DNA from: an uncultured Erythrobacter sp.
GTDB taxonomy: Bacteria > Pseudomonadota > Alphaproteobacteria > Sphingomonadales > Sphingomonadaceae
Length of the DNA: 64,000 nt
Reading direction: 5' to 3'
Assembly (NCBI GenBank): GCA_947499095.1
Contig: CANMMR010000001.1
Location: 124,001-188,000, forward strand
Shown here: in pieces, positions 51,855 to 59,463 of the stretch
Position numbering within the stretch: the first letter of the stretch is position 1
How the letters are laid out: each line of letters opens with the position of its first letter
Position numbers and translations under genes: made by a program
Notes under the pieces: generated by a model
Database searches by the model: none
What the model was told of the DNA's origin: nothing
Seen by the model: the letters and a program-made list of their open reading frames with translations, nothing else

Positions 51855-51878
51855 GGACGGCGGTGTTGCCGTCCTTTT
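51855..51878 (+). terminator. Rho-independent terminator after arfB
   Basis: GGACGGC (51855-51861) pairs perfectly with GCCGTCC (51868-51874) around a 6-base loop and is followed by TTTT. It closes the pabBC-rluA-arfB unit. Confidence 0.7.
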
Positions 51879-51905
51879 CGTTTCTATGAAACGATTTCGG
51901 CACCA

Positions 51906-51969
51906 GCCCACTCCCCCACCCGGCCACCCACTAGGGTATGCTGATGGGTGGCCGGGTGGGGGAGTGGGC
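51906..51969. repeat. Long palindrome, repeat family copy 1
   Basis: A perfect 25-bp inverted repeat (arms 51906-51930 and 51945-51969) around a 14-bp loop. The inner 20 bases of the arm, CTCCCCCACCCGGCCACCCA, match the corresponding part of the 63.2-kb copy at 19 of 20 positions. This copy lacks the outer GCTGTTCCGTCCC section present in the other two. It lies between the arfB terminator and rpmG. Confidence 0.85.
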
Positions 51970-52056
51970 CGGAGCCGGTTCAGCGAAGCGAAAAGAAGAC
52001 ACCGCCCTTATTTTTTCGGCCATCAACCGGCCTCACAGGATATTTAGGAACACGCC

Positions 52057-52224
52057 ATGGCGAAGCCCGCAACCGTCAAGATCAAGCTCGTCTCGACTGC
52101 CGACACGGGCTTCTACTACGTGACGAAGAAGAACCCCCGGAACCACACCGAGAAGTTCACCTTCCGCAAGTACGACCCCGTCGCGCGCAAGCACGTCGAG
52201 TTCAAGGAAGCGAAGATCAAGTAA
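52057..52224 (+). CDS. rpmG: 50S ribosomal protein L33
   Basis: A 55-residue ribosomal protein, [20 protein letters not shown] at the start and [10 protein letters not shown] at the end, matching the bacterial L33 of proteobacterial type without zinc cysteines. [20 protein letters not shown] is the core (20 residues). It lies 87 bp after palindrome copy 1 and 81 bp before lolA. Too short for most open-frame lists, but unmistakable. Confidence 0.96.
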   Translation: MAKPATVKIKLVSTADTGFYYVTKKNPRNHTEKFTFRKYDPVARKHVEFKEAKIK

Positions 52225-52305
52225 TCTTCCGACCCGCTTTTCCTGAATGGTGGGAACTGCGCAGGTTCAGTGATGGTTCAATGCTCCGATCCTAGAACAC
52301 GGAGC

Positions 52306-52965
52306 ATGAGCACCTTGTCTTTCAGAACCAAATCGATCCGCGCCGCGCTTGCCCTCGGGGTTGCCGCGGCGCTTCCTGCGTCCGTAATCCTGGCACCTGC
52401 GCCCGTCGAAGCCGCCGCCGGCGATCTCGACCGAGCGGTGACTGCGCTGCGCGGCATTACGACAATGAAGGCCGATTTTACGCAGACCGACCGCAATGGC
52501 CAGTCGGTTTCGGGCGTGATGACGTTGAAGCGCCCGGGCAAGATCCGCTTCGAATACGCCAAGGGCGTGCCGATGCTGGTCGTGTCCAACGGCAAATCGA
52601 TGTATCTGGTCGATTACGAGGTCAACCAGGTCCAGCGCTGGCCGATCAGCAACTCGCCGCTCGGCGCGCTGCTCGATCCCAATCGCGATGTGAAGAAATA
52701 CGGCAAGCTTATCGACTCGGGCCATCCCGACGTCGTCAGCATCCAGGTGCGCGATCCCAAGCGCCCCGAATTCGGCGTAATCACACTGATCTTCGCGCGC
52801 GATTCGAGTGCCCCGGGCGGACTGCAGCTGACCCACTGGGTCGCGCTCGATTCGCAGAACCATCGCACCACCGTGCGCCTGCGGAATCAGCGTTACGGCG
52901 TGTCGGTCGCCGACAGCGCGTTTACCTTCAAGGACCCGCGGCGTTCGTCCCGTCGCCCGGGATAA
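52306..52965 (+). CDS. lolA: Outer-membrane lipoprotein carrier protein LolA-like
   Basis: A 219-residue periplasmic chaperone that ferries lipoproteins from LolCDE to LolB or the outer membrane. A signal peptide of about 38 residues (hydrophobic ALALGVAAALPASVILA) ends near APVEAAAG. The mature part follows the LolA pattern: ITTMKADFTQTDRNGQSVSG, RPGKIRFEYAKGVPMLVVSN (20 residues), and LQLTHWVALDSQNHRTTVRL. The ATG at 52306 has an SD; an earlier opening is unsupported. A strong terminator follows about 175 bp later. Confidence 0.92.
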   Translation: MSTLSFRTKSIRAALALGVAAALPASVILAPAPVEAAAGDLDRAVTALRGITTMKADFTQTDRNGQSVSGVMTLKRPGKIRFEYAKGVPMLVVSNGKSMYLVDYEVNQVQRWPISNSPLGALLDPNRDVKKYGKLIDSGHPDVVSIQVRDPKRPEFGVITLIFARDSSAPGGLQLTHWVALDSQNHRTTVRLRNQRYGVSVADSAFTFKDPRRSSRRPG

Positions 52966-53257
52966 ACGGCTCGGCGGCGGCTCGTTGTATAATTACGACA
53001 TTTCGCGCCGCACCGTTCATGGAAGGGCAATCGCTGCAGGCCTAGTTTCCAATTGCGAGACGACGAGAGGCGGGTTTCCCCCCTGTTGACCCCCTCATCC
53101 TGGTTCGCCTCGTTCCAAGCGTGACGAACGCTAAAGAGAAACCCCCGTGCCAATGCCCCCGGCGCGGGGGTTTTTTGTGTGTGAGCCGCCCTGGGAGAAA
53201 TTAGCGGATCCGGGAGCCCGTTTTGTTTCGTACGCCTTCGACATCCGTCGAAGGCTT
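52966..53257. other. Gene-free region after lolA, possible small RNA or leader
   Basis: No gene is visible between lolA and palindrome copy 2. A TATAAT-like box (GTATAATTAC) lies near 52987-52996 without a clear -35. Downstream, ACGAGAGGCG pairs with CGCCTCGT (2-base bulge) around a loop containing a C-run, and the region ends in the strong terminator at 53139-53176. A short transcript of about 170 bases between them is possible. Nothing else is seen up to the palindrome; the 89 bp between the palindrome and xth are also empty. Confidence 0.4.
53139..53176 (+). terminator. Rho-independent terminator
   Basis: AAACCCCCG (53139-53147) pairs with CGGGGGTTT (53165-53173) over 9 bp and is followed by further T residues to 53176. 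It ends either the lolA transcript or a separate small RNA. Confidence 0.75.
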
Positions 53258-53340
53258 GCTGTTCCGTCCCGCTCCCCCTCCCGACCACCCATGGAATTAT
53301 CCTGATTGTGTGGTCGGGAGGGGGAGCGGGACGGAACAGC
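53258..53340. repeat. Long palindrome, repeat family copy 2
   Basis: A perfect 30-bp inverted repeat (arms 53258-53287 and 53311-53340) around a 23-bp loop of CCCATGGAATTATCCTGATT-type sequence. The first 21 bases of its arm (starting GCTGTTCCGTCCCGCTCC) are identical to those of copy 3 at 63.2 kb, and the remainder differs at 2 positions of 8. It lies 89 bp before xth. Confidence 0.9.
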
Positions 53341-53429
53341 TAAGGAAAGTGCGGATGCGCTTTCCGCACCCAGAAAACAACCAACCCCCACCGCTTGCCG
53401 CTACCGGACAACGCACCTAAAGCCCCCCC

Positions 53430-54217
<788 letters not shown>

Positions 54218-54221
<4 letters not shown>

Positions 54222-55279
54222 GCGAAGCAAGCGCCTCTCGCCGCGCGGCGCAGGCGGTGGATGCGCTGCGCCATGGCTGGCCGCTGGCGATTGTCGGCGC
54301 GCCGGTGCTGCAACCGGTCGAGACTGCGTTCGGCGATATGACCGGCGAGGCCATGTTGCTCTCTGCGACCCGCGCCACAACGCTCAAGCTGGCGAACCAG
54401 ATCGAGGCCGCGGTGCCGCGCCAGCCGGTGCTGATGCGCGCTGCCGAGACCTTCGATCTCGGCGCAGCCTTGGTCGTGGCGGACCCTGCGCTCGACCTGC
54501 AGCAACCGCTGAAGGGGCCGTTCAAGGCGCTGCCGCTGGCATGGGAAGAACAGGCACGCGCGGCGCTGGAACTCGCGCGTTTAGCTGGCGTGCTACCTGC
54601 CTTTCTCGTCGAGCCGCAGGGCGCGGCTGAGCCGGTATCGCTCGAGGTTGAGGACGTTGCCCACTTCGCCGACGCCGCGCGCCTCCAGATCGCGACCCGC
54701 GCCAGGCTGCCGGTCGCTGCCGCCGAAGACGCGCAGATCGTCGCCTTCCGCAGCCCCGACGACACGCGCGAGCATGTGGCGCTGGTGATCGGCACCGCCA
54801 ATACAGACCGCCCGCCGCTGGTCCGCCTTCATTCCGAATGCCTCACCGGCGATATCCTCGGCAGCCTCAAGTGCGATTGCGGCCCGCAGCTCGATGCGGC
54901 GCTTCATGCAATGGCGAAGGAGGCAGAGGCCGGCGGATGGGGCGTGCTGCTCTACATGCGGCAGGAAGGGCGCGGCATCGGCCTCGTCAACAAGCTGCGC
55001 GCCTATCGCCTGCAGGATCAGGGGTTCGATACGGTGGATGCGAACACGCGGCTCGGCCTGCCCGACGAAGCGCGCGATTTCCCGACCGCCGCGCGGATGC
55101 TCGACCTGCTGGGGGTCGACACGATCCGGCTGATGACCAACAATCCGGCCAAGGTCGAAGCCTTGCAACGCGAAGGAGTGACGGTGAGCGAACGCGTCCC
55201 CCACAGCCTGCCCGACAATCCACATAATGCGCACTATCTCGCCACCAAGCGCGATCGCGCGGGGCATTTGCTGCCATGA
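54218..55279 (+). CDS. ribA: GTP cyclohydrolase II with decayed RibB-like N-terminal domain
   Basis: A 353-residue RibBA-type protein. The C-terminal half is active-looking RibA, the first enzyme of riboflavin synthesis: LHSECLTGDILGSLKCDCGP (three zinc cysteines), MRQEGRGIGLVNKLRAYRL, and LMTNNPAKVEAL. The N-terminal 150 residues resemble RibB only weakly (ALELARLAGVLPAFLVEP) and lack the catalytic DDEDRENEGD motif, so the DHBP synthase activity is likely lost. No ATG or GTG is available at the expected N-terminus. The best start is a CTG at 54218 overlapping the xth stop, with GGAG at good spacing; a GTG at 54257 is the alternative. Confidence 0.85.
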
Positions 55280-55776
55280 GCGCGATCACGATCCGGCCCG
55301 AGCAGGCAAGCGATGTCGAGTCGATCCACGACCTGACGGAGGCCGCCTTTCGCGACGCGCCGCATTCCGATGGCTCCGAGCCGAAAATCGTCGATGCGCT
55401 GCGCCGCGATGGCGATCTAGCCCTGTCGCTCGTCGCTGAGACCGCCGAGCATCTTGTCGGCCACGTCGCACTTTCGCCCGTGACCATCACCGACGGTTCC
55501 CGCGACTGGTACGGGCTCGGCCCGATCAGCGTGCTGCCCGATTGCCAGGGCGAAGGCATCGGCTTCCGCCTGATGAAGCGCGCGATTGCCGACATCCGCG
55601 CCAAAGATGCACGCGGCATAGTCCTGCTCGGGGATCCGGCATACTATGCTCGCTTCGGCTTCGAGCACGATCCGGAGCTAAGGTATCCGGGGCCGCCGGC
55701 CAAGTATTTCCAGCGCCTCGTCCTCGAAGGCGAAGTGCCGAGCGGCACTGTAAACTACGCGCCCGCGTTCGGCTGA
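55276..55776 (+). CDS. GNAT family N-acetyltransferase
   Basis: A 166-residue GNAT enzyme. It begins ITIRPEQASDVESIHDLT, and the acetyl-CoA loop is GPISVLPDCQGEGIGFRLM (Q/RxxGxG/A form as CQGEGIG), followed by IVLLGDPAYYARFGFEH. The YyaR/PF13527-like end suggests acetylation of a small molecule or peptide; substrate unknown. It overlaps ribA by ATGA and the convergent psd by 22 bp. Confidence 0.88.
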   Translation: MSAITIRPEQASDVESIHDLTEAAFRDAPHSDGSEPKIVDALRRDGDLALSLVAETAEHLVGHVALSPVTITDGSRDWYGLGPISVLPDCQGEGIGFRLMKRAIADIRAKDARGIVLLGDPAYYARFGFEHDPELRYPGPPAKYFQRLVLEGEVPSGTVNYAPAFG

Positions 55777-56615
55777 ACCCTGCGCCCGAGCGCTTCGCCC
55801 ATGCGCACGGTGCTTCCAGCTTCGAGACCGTCGAGCCATTCGACCTTGCCCGGTTCGAACAGCAGCACGACAGTCGAGCCGAGGAAGAATCGGCCCATCT
55901 CCGCGCCGGCGTCTAACGCCACATCGCGCGAGGTGAAATCCTCATGCACCAGCTTCGGCGCATGCGCTTCGACCCGGCCCGACCAGACGGTCTCGATCCC
56001 CGCGACGATCATTGCGCCGACCATCACGCTGGCAAAACGCCCAACCGGCCCGTCGAATAGGCAGGCCAAGCGCTCGTTTCGTGCGAACAGACCATCCACG
56101 TTCTCCGCCGTGACCTGGTTTACGCTGAACAGATCGCCCGGCACATAGGTGGTCGACTGCAACGCGCCGGCGGCGGGCATGTGGACACGGTGATAATCGC
56201 GCGGACTAAGATAAATCGTCGCGGAGCTGCCGCCCTCGAAGCGCTCGGCCGCCGCGGCATCGCCGCCCAGCAATTGCCGCGCGGTGAAGGCGCGCCCCTT
56301 GGCCTGGAAGATCTCGCCGCGCTCGATCGTGCCGATCTGGCTGACCGCGCCATCGGCGGGCGAGAGGACAAAGTCATCCGCATCGGCCAACGGGCGCGCG
56401 CCGGGCTTAAGCTCGCGGGTGAAGAAGTCGTTGAAGCTGGCGAACTGCTCGACGCTGCGCGCGGCCTGCGACATGTCGATACCGTAGGTGGCGATGAAGC
56501 GACGGATCAGCCGGTCCTTCAGCCACGGCGTCTCGCTCGATGCGAATTTGCCCGCAAGACGCGATACGGCATGATGCGGCAGGGCGTGCTGGAGGAGAAT
56601 GAAAGGGGAAGACAT
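55755..56615 (-). CDS. psd: Phosphatidylserine decarboxylase proenzyme
   Basis: Inner-membrane enzyme that makes phosphatidylethanolamine. The 286 residues have the autocleavage motif LGST at 245-248, whose Ser247 becomes the pyruvoyl group, in GRFFLGSTVVLLFEPG. Earlier motifs are FNDFFTRELKPGARP, LSPADGAVSQIG, and YLSPRDYHRVHMPA with its His. It overlaps the convergent GNAT gene by 22 bp at the 3' end. Length is normal for the type I family. Confidence 0.95.
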   Translation of the reverse strand: MSSPFILLQHALPHHAVSRLAGKFASSETPWLKDRLIRRFIATYGIDMSQAARSVEQFASFNDFFTRELKPGARPLADADDFVLSPADGAVSQIGTIERGEIFQAKGRAFTARQLLGGDAAAAERFEGGSSATIYLSPRDYHRVHMPAAGALQSTTYVPGDLFSVNQVTAENVDGLFARNERLACLFDGPVGRFASVMVGAMIVAGIETVWSGRVEAHAPKLVHEDFTSRDVALDAGAEMGRFFLGSTVVLLFEPGKVEWLDGLEAGSTVRMGEALGRRVQPNAGA

Positions 56616-56641
56616 CGTGAGGCCTTGGCGCGCCAGGCAGG

Positions 56642-56905
56642 TCAGCGCAACTGGCTATCCTTGCTGCCGCGGCGATTGATGCCGGATTGACGCAGCGCGC
56701 CGTCGCGGCGGGACTGGCATTCGACACAGGTGCGCACGCCCGGCAGGGCCGCGCGACGTTTTTCGGGGATGTCCTCCCCGCATTCGTCGCAATATTCGGC
56801 GCTCTCGCCTCTCGGCATGCGCGAGCGCGCTGCGCTGACCGCGTCGCTGACCGTGTCGTCTATCTGGTCCTGAACGGCGCCATCGCGCGCCCATCCGCCT
56901 GCCAT
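56642..56905 (-). CDS. DksA/TraR-type C4 zinc-finger protein
   Basis: An 87-residue protein with a C4 zinc finger, YCDECGEDIPEKRRAALPG followed by TCVECQ, as in the small YbiI/TraR-like members of the DksA family. The N-terminal coiled coil of true DksA is reduced to one short helix (QDQIDDTVSDAV), and the acidic DxxDxA tip is not obvious. It could modulate RNA polymerase, but this is uncertain. The ATG at 56905 is preferred over an upstream in-frame start. Confidence 0.85.
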   Translation of the reverse strand: MAGGWARDGAVQDQIDDTVSDAVSAARSRMPRGESAEYCDECGEDIPEKRRAALPGVRTCVECQSRRDGALRQSGINRRGSKDSQLR

Positions 56906-56968
56906 GCGGCAATCTCCTTCACCGGACAAACGGATCGGGCCGCCCAAGGTTTCGCAAATGTGGAAAGC

Positions 56969-57955
56969 TCAGCGGCGCTCGTAGCGCTTGAGGCCGGTGC
57001 CGAGCGTATTGCCGCGGATGAGGATATCGTGCCCCGTCCAGTCAGCGACGAAGGCGGGATCTCGGCCGAGACCCGGTGCGAGGCGGGCATTGTTGCCCTC
57101 GATCACCAGCCCGTCTGCGCTGTATTGCGCGCCCTCGGCCCCCACGGCGATCAGCGCGGACCAATTTTCCTTGTCCGCGCCCTGCACGAACCAGTTGTCG
57201 CGGATTTCGCCGCCGCCGCCATTCGGCAGGTCGATCATGTAATTGGTCGCGCGGCCCTTGGAATCGTCAAAGCTGTTGTCGACCACGACGTTCCGCCCGG
57301 CGCGCGACTTGTAGTAATGGCCGCCGCGCCCCTGTTCGAAGCGCGAGCGAGTCACCGTCACGCTGCCGTAATCGCCGACATAGATCGAATGCGCGCATCC
57401 TGCCGAATGCTCGCAAGTGCCGAGGCGGGTGAAGGTCGATTTGTCGATCACCATCTCGCTATCGACACCGTTGACGGTGAGGATGCCCTGCTGGCTGTCG
57501 CGAAACCAGGTCTGCGAGACGTGGAGGGGGCCTTTTTCCAGTCGGATGCCAGCGCCATTCCCATCGCCGACGCTGACGTCTGCCAGCACCAGCCCCTCGA
57601 CCCGCGCCCCGCGTCCGCGCAGCACGAGCAGCGCCTTGCCCTCGCAAGCGGTCCCGCCAAGCAGCGACTGTCCCGGCACCACGCCGGTGTAGGTTATGTA
57701 TCCCGCGCTCTGCACGGCGCATTGCCGCCAGTTGCCGGGTGCGATCCGGATGGTCCCCTCACCGTCTCCGATGGCATCGACCGCCTGTTGCAGCGTAACA
57801 AAGCCTTGGCCGGTTTCCTGAACCGTGAAGGGTGTGGGTGCCGGTTCCTGCGCCATCACGGCGGCGAGCGGAATAGCTGCCAGCGCAAAGCCCGTCACGC
57901 CGGCCAGCAGCCAGCCGGGCAAGCGGTCCGAAGCGGGGGCGAGCGGAGTCGTCAT
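56969..57955 (-). CDS. Membrane-anchored or secreted beta-helix protein
   Basis: A 328-residue protein with an N-terminal hydrophobic segment (about 13-36, signal or anchor) and AQEPAPTPFTV after it. The rest is a right-handed parallel beta-helix: repeated strands such as LLVLRGRGARVEGLVLADVS (20 residues), GPLHVSQTWFRDSQQGILTV and GRNVVVDNSFDDSKGRATNY. Four cysteines could form disulfides. Such folds bind or cleave polysaccharide; no catalytic set is recognisable. It is the second beta-helix in this window, but it is unrelated to the phage-like spike. It stands alone upstream of the zinc-finger gene. Confidence 0.8.
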   Translation of the reverse strand: MTTPLAPASDRLPGWLLAGVTGFALAAIPLAAVMAQEPAPTPFTVQETGQGFVTLQQAVDAIGDGEGTIRIAPGNWRQCAVQSAGYITYTGVVPGQSLLGGTACEGKALLVLRGRGARVEGLVLADVSVGDGNGAGIRLEKGPLHVSQTWFRDSQQGILTVNGVDSEMVIDKSTFTRLGTCEHSAGCAHSIYVGDYGSVTVTRSRFEQGRGGHYYKSRAGRNVVVDNSFDDSKGRATNYMIDLPNGGGGEIRDNWFVQGADKENWSALIAVGAEGAQYSADGLVIEGNNARLAPGLGRDPAFVADWTGHDILIRGNTLGTGLKRYERR

Positions 57956-58015
57956 GCTCTACGCCTAGCACGCAATGGTTAACGTGGTCATAAGCTTTTC
58001 AAAGTGGCGGAGGCT

Positions 58016-58279
58016 CTACTCACTCTCGCCGTTGCGCCAGCGCCATTCGCCGCGCGTTTTCCGTTTAGCAATGACTACGAGAAGCAGTGTCGCCGGCACC
58101 CAGACTGCGATGGCGATCCCGAAGCCCAGGATCGGATCCCATTCGAGCGCCGGGGCCGGGGCGAGCATGACGAGCGTGTAGGCGAACAACAGCGCCCATC
58201 CCTGCCAGGCGATCGGTTTTCCGGCACCATAGCCGTATTTCTTCGGTTCGAACCAGAACCGGTCATCCTCGATACGCAT
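58016..58279 (-). CDS. Small two-helix membrane protein
   Basis: An 87-residue protein with a polar start (RIEDDRFWFEPKKYGYG) and two transmembrane helices at about 24-43 and 48-69, then a short basic tail. It begins 1 bp after the RHH gene stop and is therefore the third member of the SPFH-RHH operon. Its family is not recognised, though the FWFEPKKYGYGAGKP start is distinctive and would be a good search handle. Confidence 0.75.
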   Translation of the reverse strand: MRIEDDRFWFEPKKYGYGAGKPIAWQGWALLFAYTLVMLAPAPALEWDPILGFGIAIAVWVPATLLLVVIAKRKTRGEWRWRNGESE

Positions 58280-58280
58280 T

Positions 58281-58472
58281 TCACTGTTCCTTCGGTGGTC
58301 GCCCGCGCCGCGCAGGTTTCGTCTTGGCTATCGCAATCCCGCGCCGATCGAGCGCCTCGCGCAGCAGCATTTCGATCTGGGCGTTGGCGCTGCGCAATTC
58401 GTCCGCCGCCAGCCTTTCGACCGCGGCGTGAACCGCCGGGTCGAGACGCAGGGCAAAAGCCTTTTTCGCCAT
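58281..58472 (-). CDS. Ribbon-helix-helix DNA-binding protein (Arc-type)
   Basis: A 63-residue RHH protein: the strand KAFALRLDPAVHAAVERLAA leads into helix A, and SANAQIEMLLREALDRRG forms helix B. The C-terminal tail is basic (KTKPARRGRPPKEQ). Such proteins bind palindromes as dimers, often as antitoxins or autoregulators. No toxin is adjacent; the downstream gene is a membrane protein. The ATG at 58472 starts MAKKAFAL. It follows the SPFH gene by 22 bp and may bind the palindrome upstream of that gene. Confidence 0.8.
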   Translation of the reverse strand: MAKKAFALRLDPAVHAAVERLAADELRSANAQIEMLLREALDRRGIAIAKTKPARRGRPPKEQ

Positions 58473-58494
58473 CGGACGCGCTCCGCCAGGCCGC

Positions 58495-59406
58495 CTAGTA
58501 GAGCGAACCGGCGTTGACGACCGGCGTAACGTCCTTCTCGCCGCACAGGACAACCATCAGGTTGGACACCATGGTCGCGCGTCGTTCGTCGTCCATGTCG
58601 ACGATATCGTCCTGGCTCAGCTTGACCAGCGCATCCTCCACCATGCCGACCGCGCCAAGCACGATCTTCTTGCGTGCGGCGATGATCGCATCGGCCTGCT
58701 GGCGCTTGAGCATGGCGCTGGCGATTTCGCTGGCATAGGCGAGATGGGTGAGGCCCGCCTCGTCCACCACCACGCCGCCGACCTTGAGGCGGTCGTTCAG
58801 TTCTTCGAGCAGTTCGCGATTGACGACATCGGCGCTGCCGCGCAGCGTCACCTCCTCGTCCTCGAAATCGTCATAGGGGTGGCGCGAACCGACCGTGCGC
58901 AGCCCCGCCTCTATCTGGATGTTCACGAACTCCTTGTAATCGTCGACATCGAAGCTGGCCTGCGCCGTATCCTGTACGCGCCAAACGACGTTGCAGGCGA
59001 TCTCGATCGGGTTGCCGCGCAGATCGTTGATCTTCACTCGTTCGGAATGGATGTTGTGTGCGCGGGCCGAAATCTTGTTCCGCATCATCCACGGCCACAC
59101 CCAGCGCAGCCCTTCGGTCCGCTCGCTGCCGCGATATTCGCCGAACAGCGTGATGACCGCGGCCTGGTTGGGCTGGATCATGAAGAAGCCGGCAGCGACG
59201 ATGCACAGCGCCAGCACCGTAACCACCAGCGTGCCGACGAACATCAGCTTCGCCGCTTTTTCGGCCGCGCTGGGCGGCGCCATGCCCGGCAGCGCAATGG
59301 CGGCGAACGCCAGCAAGGCCGCCAGCACGATCAGCATTATATAGCCATTGTAAGACGTCGCCGCAGTTTCGCGGCTCGTCTTCATTCCCCTGAGTTCCAA
59401 TGTCAC
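58495..59406 (-). CDS. SPFH (band 7/stomatin-like) domain protein
   Basis: A 303-residue membrane protein. Two hydrophobic segments (about 22-42 and 56-76) are followed by the SPFH core FFMIQPNQAAVITLFGEYRG, then a long charged helix (KRQQADAIIAARKKIVLGAV) and VEDALVKLSQ. SPFH proteins oligomerise into membrane microdomains. The GTG at 59406 has a near-perfect SD (GGAGGTGA) upstream, better than the internal ATG at 59385. It leads an operon with the RHH and two-helix genes and has a striking palindrome in its promoter region. Confidence 0.9.
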   Translation of the reverse strand: MTLELRGMKTSRETAATSYNGYIMLIVLAALLAFAAIALPGMAPPSAAEKAAKLMFVGTLVVTVLALCIVAAGFFMIQPNQAAVITLFGEYRGSERTEGLRWVWPWMMRNKISARAHNIHSERVKINDLRGNPIEIACNVVWRVQDTAQASFDVDDYKEFVNIQIEAGLRTVGSRHPYDDFEDEEVTLRGSADVVNRELLEELNDRLKVGGVVVDEAGLTHLAYASEIASAMLKRQQADAIIAARKKIVLGAVGMVEDALVKLSQDDIVDMDDERRATMVSNLMVVLCGEKDVTPVVNAGSLY

Positions 59407-59420
59407 GACGAGTCACCTCC

Positions 59421-59448
59421 GATATATTTATGATATCATATTTATATC
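59421..59448. promoter_or_regulatory. AT-rich palindromic operator candidate upstream of the SPFH operon
   Basis: The 28 bases from 59421 read GATATA, 3 bases, ATGATATCAT, 3 bases, TATATC: perfectly symmetric apart from the two 3-base spacers, and strongly AT-rich in a GC-rich genome. It lies 15 bp upstream of the GTG and SD, so a bound protein would block transcription. The RHH protein of the same operon is the obvious candidate binder. Confidence 0.6.
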
Positions 59449-59463
59449 GCCAGCATTGGGTCG

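Noticed and set aside
51906..51969. Palindrome copy 1 as a CRISPR repeat
   Set aside because: It is a single perfect palindrome and has no regularly spaced direct repeats or cas genes.
58281..58472. RHH gene as the antitoxin of a toxin-antitoxin pair
   Set aside because: The neighbouring genes are an SPFH protein and a two-helix membrane protein; neither looks like a toxin. It is better seen as an autoregulator.
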